Source: Pleurodeles waltl
Lineage: Eukaryota > Chordata > Amphibia > Caudata > Salamandridae
Direction of reading: 5' to 3'
NCBI RefSeq assembly: GCF_031143425.1
Contig: NC_090439.1
Location: 646,971,465 to 647,035,464, forward strand
Length of the DNA stretch: 64,000 nt
Positions 19,726 to 32,254 of the stretch are shown in pieces (position 1 is the first letter of the stretch; each line of letters starts with the position of its first letter). Position numbers and translations under genes: made by a program. The notes beneath the pieces are model-generated. The model did no database searches, was not told the DNA's origin, and was given only the letters and a program-made list of their open reading frames with translations.

Positions 19726-22398
19726 TGTAGGAAGTTGGCTCTGTATAATCTATTTCAAAGTAAGAAATAGTGTGCACAGAGTCCAAAGGTTCCCCTTAGA
19801 GGTAAGATAGTGGCAAAAAGAGAGAATTCTAATGCTCTATTTTGTGGTAGTGTGGTCAAGCAGTAGGCTTATCAGAGGGTAGTGTTAAGCATTTGTTGTA
19901 CACACACAGGCAATAAATGAGGAACACACACTCAAAGACTTACTCCAGGCCAATAGGTTTTTATATAGAAAAATATATTTTCTTAGTTTATTTTAAGAAC
20001 CACAGGTCCAAGATTTACAAGTAATACTTAAATGAAAGGTATTTCACTCAGGTATTCTAGGAACTTTGAATGATCACAATAGCATGTACAGTTTTGACAA
20101 AAATGGCAATAAGCTATTTTAAAAGTGGACACTGCAAAAATCAACAGGTCCTGGGGGAGGTAAGTAAATGTTAAGTTCACAGGTAAGTAAAACACTTACA
20201 GGGTTCAAAGTTGGGTCCAAGGTAGCCCACCGTTGGGGGTTCAAGGCAACCCCAAAGTTACCACACCAGCAGCTCAGGGCCGGTCAGGTGTAGAGGTCAA
20301 AGAGGTGCCCAAAACACATAGGCTTCAATGGAAACAGGGGTGCCCCGGTTCCAGTCTGCCAGCAGGTAAGTACCCGTGTCCTCAGAGGGCAGACCAGGGG
20401 GGGTTTGTAGGGCACCGGGGGGGACACAAGCAGGCACAGAAAGTACACCCTCTGCGGCACAGTGGCGGCCGGGTGCAGAGTGCAAACAGGAGTCGGGTTT
20501 TGTGTAGAAAGCAAATGGGAGACCCGGGGGTCTCTTCAACGATGCAGGCAGGCGCCGGGGGGGCTCCTCGGGGTAGCCACTACCTGGGCTAGGCAGAGGG
20601 TTGCCTGGGGGTCACTCCTGCACTGGAGTTCGGTTCCTTCAGGTCCTGGGGGCTGCGGGTGCAGTGTTGGTTCCAGGTGTCGGGTCCCTTGTTACATGCA
20701 GTCGCGGTCAGGGGGAGCCTCTGGATTTCCTCTGCAGGCGTCGCTGTGGGGGCTCAGAGGGGTCAACTCTGGCTACTCACAGGCTCGCAGTCACCGGGGA
20801 GTCCACCCTGAGGTGTTTGTTTTCTGCAGGTCGAGCCGGTGGCGGCGGGTGCAGAGTGGAAAATCTCACGCTTCCGACGGAAAAACGTGGGGTCTTTAAA
20901 GTTGCTTCTTTGTTGCAGAAAGCTGCAGTTTGTTGAACAGGGCCGCTGTTCTCTGGAGCTTCTTGGTCCTTTAGATGCAGGGCAGTTCTCTGAGGCTTCA
21001 GAGGTTGCTGGTCCCTGGTGGATGCGTCGCTGTTGCAGTTTTCGTCGAAGTAGGGAGACAGGCCGGTGGGGCTGGGGTCACATCAGTTGTCGTCTCCGTC
21101 TTCACTGCAGGGCTTCAGGTCAGCAGTCCATCTTCTTCTTTAGGTTGCAGGAATCTAGTTTCCTAGGTTCTGGGACCCCTAAATATTGAATTTAGGGGTG
21201 TGTTTAGGTCTGGGAGGGCAGTAGCCAATGGCTACTGTCCTTGAGGGTGGTTACACCCTCTTTGTGCCTCCTCCCTGTGGGGAGGGGGACACATCCCTAA
21301 TCCTATTGGGGGAATCCTCCATCCACAAGATGGAGGGTTTCTAAAAGTAAGAGTCACCTCAGCTCAGGACACCTTAGGGGCTGTCCTTACTGGGGGGTGA
21401 CTCCTCCTTGTTTTTCTCATTATCTCCTCCAGCCTTGCCGCAAAAAGAGGGGGCAGTGGCCGGAGGGGTGGGCATCTCCACTAGCTGGGATGCCCTGTGG
21501 CGCTGTAACAAAGGGGGTGAGCCTTTGAGGCTCACCGCCAGGTGTTACAGTTCCTGCAGGGGGAGGTGAGAAGCACCTCCACCCAGTACAGGCTTTGTTC
21601 CTGGCCACAGAGTGACAAAGGCACTCTCCCCATGTGGCAAGCAACATGTCTGGTGTGTGGCAGGCTTACAAAAACTAGTCAGCCCACACTGGAAGTCAGT
21701 ATGTTTTCAGGGGGCACCTCTAAGATGCCCTCTGGGTGTATTTTTACAATAAGGTGCACACTGGCATCAGTGTGCATTTATTGTGCTGAGAAGTTTGATA
21801 CCAAACTTCCCAGTTTTCAGTCTAGCCATTAAGGTGCTGTGGAGTTTGTGTTTGACAGACTTTCAGACCATATACTCTTATGGCTACCCTGCACTTCAAT
21901 GTCTAAAGTTTTGCTTAGACACTGTAGGGGCATGGTGCTCATGCACATATGTCCTCACCTGTGGTATAGTGCACCCTGCCTTAGGGTTGTAGGGCCTGCT
22001 AGAGGGGTGACTTACCTATGCCACAGGCAGTGTGAGGTTGGCATGGCACTCTGAGGGGAATGCCATGTCGACTTAGTCATTTTCTCCCCACCAGCACACA
22101 CAAGCTGGCAAGTAGTGTGTATGTGCTGAGTGAGGGGTCCCCAGGGTGACATAAGACATGCTGCAGTCCTTAGAGACCTCCCCTGGCATCAGGGACCTTG
22201 GTACCAGGGGTACCAGTTACAAGGGACTTACCTGAGTGCCAGGGTTGTGCCAATTGTGGAGACAAAGGTACAGTTTAGGGAAAGAACACTGGTGCTGGGC
22301 CTGGTTAGCAGGGTCCCTGCACACTTTCAAATCATAACTTAACATCAGCAAAGGCAAAAAGTCAGGGGGTAACCATGCCAAGGAGGCATTTCCTTCCA
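19726..22398 (+). mobile_element. Large LTR-like element 1 (solo LTR?), TSD ACACT
   Basis: It starts TGTAGGAAG, ends TTCCTTCCA, and is flanked by ACACT (19721-19725 and 22399-22403). The 5-bp duplication and TG...CA ends fit an LTR integrated by a retroviral-type integrase. In 2673 bp no gag, pol or other domain is recognisable, and no inner direct repeat marks a pair of LTRs. The simplest reading is a solo LTR of unusual length. It is homologous to 24055-26976 at both ends and in inner blocks (for example TTTGATACCAAAC). Confidence 0.8.
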
Positions 22399-22403
22399 AC
22401 ACT

Positions 22404-23400
22404 GTACTCCTTCAACGTAGACCTATGCAGTAGTGTGTGATGGGTCGCTAATGCACCATTACACAGGGCATGCGCATGTGGCCCTCTGCAGACCCTGACC
22501 AGCTTATCAGTGGCTCTGGATCCTCAGGCACTCCCACTCCTCCTGTATCACTTAGTGACAAACTAGACTTTGTCCTGGAAGCTGTTGAATATGTTGGTAC
22601 CTCTTTGGAGAACACTCAAGCATCACTGTAAAGCAAATTAGAGAGTGTGAAAGCAGACCTCATGTTGCTGCACGCAGATCACTGTAAGCTGGCAGATAAG
22701 GTCCACACTGCCGAACAAACCCTCACTGACCTCCAGCCAAGGACTCGCGAGCTGGAATCCTCAATGCGCACATTGGTAGAAAGGGTGGATATTCTGGAGT
22801 GCTGTGCTGCAGACATGGAAGGCTGCTTGCAGCGGAACAGTTTATGACCGATGTGCCTTCCAGAGGGAGTGAAGGGGCTGAACGCAATCACTTACGTGCC
22901 CCACTGGCTGAAAGAGCTACTACCTTTGAAACCTTTTTGTGGTTCTTCTCTGTAGAAAGCACCCATTAATCTCTACAAGATAACTGCCTCCTTGCTCCAA
23001 CCCCAGGCTACTCTTGTTCTATCTACTTCACTATGGTGACAGGGATTTTTATCCTCTGCAAGACACGGAAGCTTTGAGAGATCACAGTAGACACCACAAA
23101 AGTCATGTTCTTCCCAGACTATACTGTAGTGGTGCAGAAACAAAGGAATCCTTTTCTAGCAGTCAAACGCTGTCTAAGAGATTTGGGAATCCGCTGACCA
23201 GCCTGTGCAGACTGCCACACTGTCGCATGGAACCATTACACCTTGCCGACGAGGTCGTCGGTCCCACTCACAGCCCAACACTGCACTCGATCTGGAACAA
23301 GGGAAAGGCACCAGGCCCTGCAGAGCACTGCGAGGATAAACAAAGTCTTGCAAGGTTCGGAGCCTGAAAACAATCTTGCTGATTCTGTCAGCGGTGACCA
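22404..23400 (+). pseudogene. L1-like ORF1 (RNA-binding coiled-coil protein), LINE C
   Basis: Reading from about 22520 gives SLSDKLDFVLEAVEYVGTSL, a stop, then 22647-22847 with a heptad-like coiled coil (LADKVHTAEQTLTDLQPRTR, ending ADMEGCLQRN). Past the next stop, a CLPEGVKGLNA block matches the start of the L1 ORF1 RNA-binding domain. Degraded blocks follow to about 23370. ORF1 proteins trimerise by the coiled coil and coat the LINE RNA. The LTR-like insertion ends just upstream, so it hit the 5' UTR or very first codons. Dead by several stops. Confidence 0.75.
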
Positions 23401-23409
23401 GTAACCGGG

Positions 23410-26400
23410 CAGCCTTTTCTTACATACATTACCCAATTTAACATGCTTACTCGGAAATTGCGGGGCATGCATATTCCATCCCTCTGTTACTCAATCTACT
23501 CATACCTGAAACCCCACTCCAATCACATTGCATTGTTGCAAGAGATTAATTTACCACTTTTGGAAGCCATTAAGCTGCATAGGCACTGGTGTGGTCAAGT
23601 GTCTGCTCCTATACCAGTGGTGTGTTATTGTTGGTCAAGCATGCAACCACTTTCGTGGCTGACGACACAATTTTGGACACAGATGGCCACTATGTAGTAG
23701 TTAACTGCTGTCTTGAGAACCTGCAAATTCTCATAGCCTCCATCTACCCCCCAACTCAGAACAACCCGCATTCCTTTGTGCCTCATCTGGTAAATTTCCC
23801 AGGTTGGTGGGGGGGGGCGGTCTACCTTGGCTCATCGGGGGCTACTTCAACAGTGTCCTTAATACTACCCTTGCTCGCTCCTTTCCATTGCTGCCTCGCA
23901 CCTCTGCGACTTTCAATTCTCAGGCACTACAAGACTGGCGACAGCATTGAAAATTGGTCGACATCTGGCGTTTTCTTCATCCAGATATGAGGGTATACTA
24001 CTTTTTCTCCTCTCTCTATCACTTACACGTACATATGGATAGACTAGTTGGAACTGTAGGAGGCTGACACAGTTTATGGTGTACACCTATGGTGTGCACC
24101 CTATACTGATTCCAGGCAACCCTTAGTGATAGCGAATAGGTGTCCAGATAGCAGAAACTCTCTAGTGGTAGCTGAGGCAAGCAGCTAAAGCTTATCGAGG
24201 AGGAACGTAAAGCACTTGAAATACCCCAGTAGTCAGACAATAACTTAGTTACAAGAAAGAACCACACCAAGTGTTGCAAAAATAAAGGATACTTTATTAC
24301 AGCACTATTACTAAACTGAAATTGGTACATCTCTCTTTGGAGATATTACACACAATTATACACATGATAGAACCAGAAAAAGTAGCATAGGAATATACAG
24401 GGCCCTAGGGGAGGGCCAAACAATATACTAAAAAAGTGGGATGTGAAAGTGGAACTCCAAACAAGGTAAGTGTGGTGGTTAGTTAGGGGCTGGAGTCAGT
24501 TAGAAACAGTAGGTGACCCCAGCAACCAGGAGTAAATCAGTTACCCACCCAGTTGTCCCATAAGCTAACACTGAAAGCAGTGGTTGGAGTTTGGGAAATT
24601 CAGGACCCTTCCCAGCAGACCCAGAGGAAACCAGCAGTCTAGAGGATGGATGGAGAGTGCCCCTACCCCAGGATACCCAGAAGACAGGAGTACCTACATC
24701 AGAGACCAGGATGCCTCAGATTGTCCAGCTGCTGTCACAACCTCTGGACCAGGCCGGTGTAACCCAGGAATGGATTCCGAATGTGGAGGACCTGCAGAGG
24801 AGGGGACAGAGTCCAGCACCCAAGGAGGTGCCCAGGTGGTGCAGGTGGCAATGTCCACCCTCCTGAAGATGAAGTTCCTGTAAATTGGTGGAAAAGAAGT
24901 TCAGCTGCGGGGTCCAGGAGTCAATGAAGATCCCAGGACTCATCTAAGAGCTGTCCTTCAATGGTTGCCTGATTGCAGGGGAGTCAGTGACCAGCCAGGT
25001 CACCAACAAGCACTGGTAAGTGCAAATAGAAGCAGAAGAGAAGTTTGCAAAGTTGTGGGGTCCAGCAAGGTCCAGGAGACTCTACCCAGGAAGGGGAGTC
25101 AGAGCTGGCCCTCAGCTCACAGGAAGGCCAACAGAAGTTGATAGAGCCCCCAGGAGTGACCCACAGGCGCCGGACACAGGGAGTCACAAGGAGGTCTTAC
25201 TAGCCTAGCAAAACAGAAGTCACAAGTCACAAGTCACAGGAGTTGCAGGACAGGAGCTGATTTTCATTTTGAAGAGTGCTGGGGGCCAGGGTTTAATGGA
25301 GCCTGAAGATCTCCCAGAGGAAGAGCCAACACGCTTTGGCAAGTGTAACAGTCATGGTGCACAGGGTGCCAGTCCAGTGGCAAGAGCAAGGGTCTACAGT
25401 CTCCCAACATGGACAGAATACAACCAGGACCCAGAGGAGGCCACAGACTCACCACCTGGGTTGCAGGATCTTCTGATGTCCAGAGCCAGCCAATCCCACC
25501 AACCGTTCGACAATGCCTTGAGTTGCCTGCCGTTGCAAGGGAGTGTCTCCTTCACTCCAAGGGAGATTCCTTTTTGCTTTCTGGTGCAAACAGAGTCCTT
25601 GTGACCTTGGAGGATGCACAACCTTGGATGTTGAAGAATTCTTGCAGGAACCTTGAACAACTATGTTGCAGTGGGAGTCTTCCCACCAGAAGCAGACTTG
25701 TTCGGTGCCAGGTGAAAACCAGCAGTGGTTCCAGAGGCCATGTCTTGTAGAGAGTTCCTTCTAGAGTCTTCCTTGATGAATCTGGGGGCCCACCCGTGAG
25801 GTAGCTCTTAAATAACTATAAAAGGGGGTTGGTTACTCTCTGCAATGACCTACCTATCAGAGGGGGTCAGGGACATCACCTGCCAGGCCTAACCAATCAG
25901 ATGCTCTCAGGGGCCTCTGCCCATCTTATTTGGCAGAATCTAGTGGCCACCTGGCAGAGCTCTGGGCCTCTCTCTAGGGGAGGGGCTGTACAGAGGGGTT
26001 GTCACTCCCCTGTCAATTGAGTAGTTTCACACCAGAACGGGAACTGGGGGTTCTGGAAATGGTGAAAACCGGATTATGCACGGAGGACACCAAATGTGCC
26101 CTTCAAAGCAGTCTGGTGGTGCTCAGAGGCCACTCCACCCCAGTCCTTAGACATCTAATACACAGGGAGACGGCAGTAAATCCTTCATTCTGTTCCTCTG
26201 GCCTGAGCCTGGCTCATGAGCAGGAGGGCAGAACAGTATCTGGGTTAAGCAGCAGCGCGGGCTGGCAGCTGGACCCAGTAAAGCTGCACAGACAGAACTG
26301 GGGGAATCCCTTAGGGAACTCCCAGAGCACATGGTACATGGTATCATGCAACTAACACTGGAATTGGTGTAGTTGCATGATTCCAACATGTTTGATACCA

Positions 26401-29400
26401 AACATGCCTAGGTTCGGAGTAGTCATTATGTAGTTGGACCACTAGTGTTGACCAGTGTCCACCACATACCTTAAGATGGCTTCCCCACACCTACAGAGTC
26501 CAGGAATTAGCCGTGGGTTTTTAGGGGTATTCTGCTCATGCGGGAGTACCCGCACACTTAGAGACATGCCCCCTGCTCTTGGGCTGAAGAGCCTACTTGA
26601 GGGGTGACTTTTAATGTCCAAGTGCAGTGGTTAGGTTTGGCAGTGAAAGGGCGCATGCACCTACTCTTTCACAAAGGCTGCAATGGCAGGCCTGCAGTAA
26701 CAGTTTGCATAGGCTCCTATGGGTGGCATAATACATGCTGCAGCCCAATGGTGGACCCCTGGTGCACCAATGCTCTGGGTACCTAGATTCCATATAGTAA
26801 GGACCCATATGGGTGCACCAGCATGCCAATTGTGGGTAAGAAATGTAGCCAAGTACCAAATTTAGGGGAGAAAGCAATGTCACTGGTTTCAGGATCCCAG
26901 TGAACTACAGTCCAAGCACACTGACATCAGGCAAAAAGTGGGGGTAACTACGCCAGAGAGATGGCACTTTCCTACAGGAACAAGATCCTTATTCACTTCC
27001 ATCACATACATAAAATATCTGGGCCTCACACACTCCGATCACAACTCTCAGTTTCTGCAGCTTACATGGGAAACCAGCCATCCTCCCATGCCCACCTGGC
27101 ACCTACAGCCTACAAGACTAGAAGACTCTACTTTCTGAGTTTCACTTGGTTCACCCATTACGGAATATTTCAAACACATTGCTGACAAAGCAACCACCAA
27201 ATTAATAAAATGGGATGCATTCAAAGTGACAACATGAGGACATTGCCTGGGGCACAATGGACCATGCATCAACTGCTCAGTAGAGACATCTCTAGAATTC
27301 AGCAAATGCTATTTGACCATGAGAGCCAAGTGGTGCATAGCCCCAGTAATACACCTCGACTAGCAGCAGCACAGCGTAAACTTGCTATGTTGATAGAAGG
27401 GATGCCTAAACTATGCCACACACTCAGCCTGCAGACATGCTGCAGCCGACACAGCTGGCCGGCTCCTGCTGTGGCTTATTCGTCATGACCAGCCTCTGCA
27501 CCCTATACCGTCGCTTTGGTCTTCCATGGACACACTCCTTCACACCCATCACACCATACATGATGAACTTACGCACCATTACACAGGTTTATATCAGACA
27601 ATTTCTGATGCACTCCCAAATGATTTCAACTCTTTCTTCTCTACACTAACGTTACCACACATCACCTTAGAACTGCGAACCAAGCTTGACAGCCCTATCA
27701 AACCATTTGAAGTTCAAGACACAATCAGAACTCTAGTCACAGGCAAAAGCCCCTGGCCTGATGGTCTACATGCAGAATTTTATAAAGCATGCATGCCCCT
27801 TCCAGACCACCCCTTTTCTGGCAATGTATGATGCAGTCCTCTCTGTCCACTCACAACAAGAAGCGACTCTCATCTCTCTTCCTAAGCCGAACAACGATCT
27901 CTCCTTGTTGGTTTCATACAAACCATTAGTTCTACTTAATACAGATTATAAGCTTCTAGCCAAAATTCTTGCAGACTGTCTAGCACCCTTTGTCCCGGCT
28001 TCAGTCCACCTGGATGAAAATGCAATACTTACCTGAACCGGTGCTGTTTTGTTCAAGTTAAAACCTACTAACAGCAGACCTTGCCTCGGGCCGGTGCCAT
28101 GGTCTTAGACCTAGAAAAGGCCTTTGACTCACTGGAATGGAATTATCTCTTCAACACACTGCCTCACTATGGCATTGGCCATTGCTTCCTCTGATTAGTG
28201 AAACTATTGTATAGCCAAACATTAATTAGGGTCAAAGCGGGCTCCCTTATCTCGAAGCCAATCGCCATACATAGAGGTAAACAGCAGGCTGACCACTCAC
28301 TCCCTTACTCTTTTCCCTGGCAATTGAACCACAGACTGTGTGATCAAGGTGCACCCTGGGGTATACCTTTGGGGGATGGGACACACACACAGTATTTTTA
28401 TATGTCAATGACTTGCTATGATCGCCTTATCCCTCGAACATTTCACATTCCTCTTCGGGTTGAAGGTAAATTGGGTGAAATGCCTTTTCCCTTTCCTGTC
28501 AAACATCAATAATCCACATTTCATTCTTAAAGACGTGCAGGTGGACTCGCAGCCTCACACCTTTTGCTATCTTGGAGTACAGATGTATCATTCCCTGGCA
28601 GACCTTTTCGACAGCAATGTTACCCTTGTGCTTACATCCTTATGATCCCGGATGATCTTTTGGTGCACAATATCACTAACTGCGGTGGTTTTACTATTAT
28701 ATTATTTTATCAATCTCTCTCTTTACATCCCGGCTGTGTTCTTTTGCACCACTGATAGACAGGTGCGAGAATTCATTAGGCACAAGTAGATGCAGGGGGG
28801 GCTCAGGCAGAGATTTGCCTACCCATAACATAGGGCAGACTAGCTGTTCCACATTTTGAACAGTATTACCTTGCCTATCAAATCCAAAGGGTCACCAAAT
28901 GGCTGGCAGGCATACACTTCACAGACACAGCCATGTCCCTGCATGGGCCTTGCCCACTACCCTTCATCTGTTTCACCTTTGCACACAAACAGGTCCACCC
29001 AACAACTTGCTACTGAGAGTGGCCTATCACTGTTATTGTAGCTGTCTCCTTCTTACAAGGCTCACAATTCCCTAGGCACCAGCACTGCCATTGCTTGGTA
29101 CACCCAGTGACCTGTATAGGGATGGTCTCCTGACCCCCTACGAGACATAAATGGTGGAAGACGGCCTGCCCCATGTCATTTCCTACTCTTTAACTTATTG
29201 ATTGCCTTTTTAAGGAGTGGGTGGGGGGTAACATCGCAAATGAACCTTTAATCCATCTCATGATTTAATATCTACACGTGATGGGGACAGGTGAACACGG
29301 TTCACTAACTCACTCCACATCCACACTGCCCCAAAACTCACAAACGTATGACAATGCTAGGAAATTGATTGAACACACCCTTGCATGGATTAGGAATGGG

Positions 29401-30490
29401 CTGCCTTATTAGAAAGCCCACGACGTGTGCCATGTAATGCACGATTTAATCTCATTCACCTCTACGTAGTGCACAGGGCTCATCTCACCCCTGCCAACAT
29501 GAATCGCTAATACCATCGAACAGATGTCGCTTGTCCTCAGTGTAGTCTGGTAGATGCACACTTACTACATGTCACAGAATCGCTGTGACTGTCATGGTGT
29601 GGAGCAGTGTCTGGGCCCCAGCAAGCAGCAACCCTCATTGCCCGCGGGACCACTGGAGTATACATACTCTGGAAGCAAGGTCTACTATCAGGTGTCTGCA
29701 CTCCAGTAAGCCAGAAGAGCAGCCAAAGCACTTACCCACACCACCCTGCCATGCCACGTTCCTGGAGGAGCGTGGCTGGACAAGGTATGGTCCTTTAAGA
29801 GGGACGCGATCAGAAAGGTTGGAGAATGGATGAGTGAAGAGTGTGGTTGAGAGTTAAATTAACAAGGGGGGATTTCTTTTTGGGTTCTTTGAAAGGGGAC
29901 ACGAAAGACTCCTCTGCGCATGGTGCCATGGCATGTTCATTTTTCTCACATAGATGTTGAGTCCCTCCACCGTACCCTCACGAGCACTCCCCACTCCCCC
30001 TTCCGATATTCCCAGATTTAAACTCACTTACCTCATCAAGGATCCTTGTTTCTTTTATTTCTTCCAGTCTTCCTTTAAGGTGGACTTGCTGGAGTAAAGA
30101 GAGTGCCCCAAAGTACGCCTTCCAACCTAAGGAAAAGACAGAACGGGATGTTATTGACTGGATTCAGTACAGAATACAGATAAGGAATGGACATAGGTTC
30201 TCCTGGGGTTGCACTGCAGGCACATTTCGTAGACTTAGGATTAATAGTAGCAAAGAGCCTTATTACCCACAGATGTAAATCCCCTGAAGCCCCATCATTA
30301 GCTGTCTGGACCGGCTCGATGCTCAGTTGGGTACAGGCGGAAAGCATTGTCCTGCACAGGGAAGATAATCTTGGATTAAGGAAATACCCATTTGCCATTC
30401 AGTGGGACACAATTTTGTTATCTGTGCTGAGGATGGGAGATGGGTGGGGTCCGTGGTTGCAAGGGTTTTGTTGTATGTTATTAAATTAGT
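23410..30490 (+). pseudogene. L1-like ORF2 (endonuclease, RT, zinc region), LINE C
   Basis: The endonuclease starts near 23440 (RGMHIPSL), with HIALLQEI near 23525, GGDFN-type remains near 23810 and LVDIWRFLHPDMR near 23955. It resumes after the LTR insertion with GLTHSDHNSQFLQL near 27025. The RT has TGKSPWPDGLHAEFYKAC near 27740, LNTDYKLLAKILADCLAPF near 27938 and LDLEKAFDSLEWNYLF near 28105. A catalytic box LYVNDLL near 28400 replaces YADD. A C-terminal zinc-type block (TPANMNR ... ACPQCSLVDAHLLHV) is near 29490-29575, and the last block is at 30187-30489. Stops and frame changes are frequent. It is the same subfamily as LINE B. Confidence 0.82.
24055..26976 (+). mobile_element. Large LTR-like element 2 (solo LTR?), TSD GGAAC
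   Basis: It begins TGTAGGAGG and ends CTTTCCTACA, so the outer seven bases are perfect inverted repeats. GGAAC flanks both sides (24050-24054 and 26977-26981). It is 2922 bp with no recognisable domain. The end block (GGCAAAAAGTG, GGGGTAACTACGCC, TTTCCTACA) matches element 1, so both are LTRs of one family but different subfamilies. It interrupts the endonuclease of LINE C, whose coding sequence joins in frame across the site. Confidence 0.85.
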
Positions 30491-30857
30491 TATGTTATTG
30501 TTCCCTTACTGCTATATAAATTGAACCTGTTGTTAAAGTTTTCAACAATGATCCTGCCTGTTCCTCTTGTCATAGAGGTTAATGCTTTGATCTCCTACTC
30601 TACTCTGTAGTGTTGAGCTGTCGGGATATATGTCACACTTCAGGGCTGGACTTCATCTGTTGTTTCCCCTTTACAGGATCCTTTGAGGTTGCTTACCAGT
30701 TCCATTTAACTGTACTTCTGGGAAATTTCACATATGGGAACACCTCTTATTAATTATGTGGCATTACGCTTATAATTGTATGCTATCCTATTCATTGTCT
30801 CCATTACCTTTGTATTGTACAATGTAAACACAATTAACAGATTCAAACAAAAAGGTA

Positions 30858-30870
30858 AGGTGCTGCACAG
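30858..30870. repeat. 13-bp target-site duplication of LINE C, right
   Basis: AGGTGCTGCACAG, identical to 18273-18285. Copy 1 of the gag-protease LTR element continues after it. Confidence 0.92.
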
Positions 30871-30912
30871 ATGGTAAGAAGTGTTCCCCATGGGTCAGTT
30901 CAGTGGCCTCTT

Positions 30913-32147
30913 GTTGTCTGAGCGGGATATGTGAAATGCGACACACTATTATCTTGATGTGTTTTCCTTGTTTATTCATATATCAGATACTTACTACACA
31001 AGTGTTAATGAAGATTCTTCTTCTCTTCCTTCAGGTACGCCAGACTCAAGGCCACCGGGACTGGTTACAGGCCTCAGAATAAGAAAAAGGCCACTGGTAA
31101 GTGTTTTGGATTGGTTTTCCTTCCTATCTTCTTTATAGTTAGTAGTTAGGTGGTGCTCAGGTGTATTCAAGGCTTTTGTGCTTTCCTTGTGCGTTTTCCC
31201 GTTCTTCCCATTTGTAACATGCAACAGCTCTATATAACTCAGTACTTTAGGAACTCCTGGTAACTTTGCCAAGGTTGGTGTGGTGTTTGGGCCTTAATGC
31301 AGGCGAGTTGTAATTCTTTAATAAATCACGAAGAATTAGTGTGGGTATCAGTCCAAGTTCCACCCGGTACTACATGCCAAGTGCCCCCCTCCCCAAAGGT
31401 CATCGTAGTGTTTCCAGCAAGTAGGTGTGTCGGCTTCCCAATCACCCATGTGTTTTTAATTTTTATTCCTTTCGCCAAATTTACCCACCTGCCTCCTGTT
31501 CTGGAACTCCCATGATAAAAGACCCCAGGTGGCGTTCGCATACCTGGATAAGCCATGCTTCTCCAGGAGTGTGGTGGGCCGTTTCACTTTGCTGGTGGCC
31601 CTCTGGGCTGTCAAAGGTCTTTGGTCCTCCTGTAGCGCATCTCTCTTCAGTCTCCAACACTGCTTCTGTGTTGGCATCTATGGTGGCTTCTTCCCGCAGT
31701 GTTTCTCTCTTGAGTGCGGCCTCTGGGCCAATGTCCGTGTTCTCTCCCTCGGGTCTGTCTCCCTTGTCGATACGGCAACTTCCTCTGAGGTGTTTTGGCA
31801 CTCCTGTCTTCGGCCACCTCTTGCCTGGCAGGCCCCTACTTCCTTCTTGTCTTCCCTTGAATCCTGACCTGACTCCTCTTTGGCCACACTGTAACCCATA
31901 TGACCAGTAGATACGCCAGGGTTAAAGGGGCCACATTCACCAAGTGGGGTTTGTGGAGAGTCAGACTGCTTAAATCCATAAAGATAAGGAGAAGTATCTG
32001 CCCCGACTGCCCCATCTGATGATATTCTTGTGATGGGCTGAAAATAGAGGAGATGTGTGTCAACAGGCGGAACGGAAGGACAGGGGAGATGCCATGGAAT
32101 TACATTTTCCTCTTCTTCCTCCATCTTCACACCTAGGACTTTTTCCT
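30913..32147. other. Unclassified 1.2-kb segment absent from copy 2
   Basis: Copy 2 passes directly from the CTTAGTGG block to CCCTGAGAGT (54435-54450). In copy 1 these blocks are separated by about 1.2 kb. Inside, 31035-31096 looks like a 62-bp exon. The minus strand at 32130-31480 holds overlapping acidic or charged open frames with no domain I recognise. I see no clean inverted ends or target duplication. Confidence 0.5.
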
Positions 32148-32254
32148 GACACCCCTGAGAGTGTAGACAGAGGGATCCACCTGGGTTCAGAGAGGCATTG
32201 ATTGGAGAGTGTACCTTCAGTAGTAGGCCATTTTCCCTGTTCTATCATCCTAAG

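Larger units (their letters stand above)
18286..30857 (+). mobile_element. L1/Tx1-like LINE C, nearly complete, with two nested LTR insertions
   Basis: The 12.6-kb stretch lies between 13-bp duplications. Removing the two LTR-like insertions and one copy of each of their duplications leaves about 6.97 kb, a normal full L1 length. The order is a 5' UTR (18286 to about 22430), ORF1, ORF2, and a 3' end AACAGATTCAAACAAAAA just before the duplication. It is the most complete LINE in the window but carries many stops. Confidence 0.88.

Noticed and set aside
31481..32130. Host gene exons on the minus strand
   Set aside because: Charged, low-complexity frames in three registers without a recognisable domain. 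Kept only as part of the unclassified segment.
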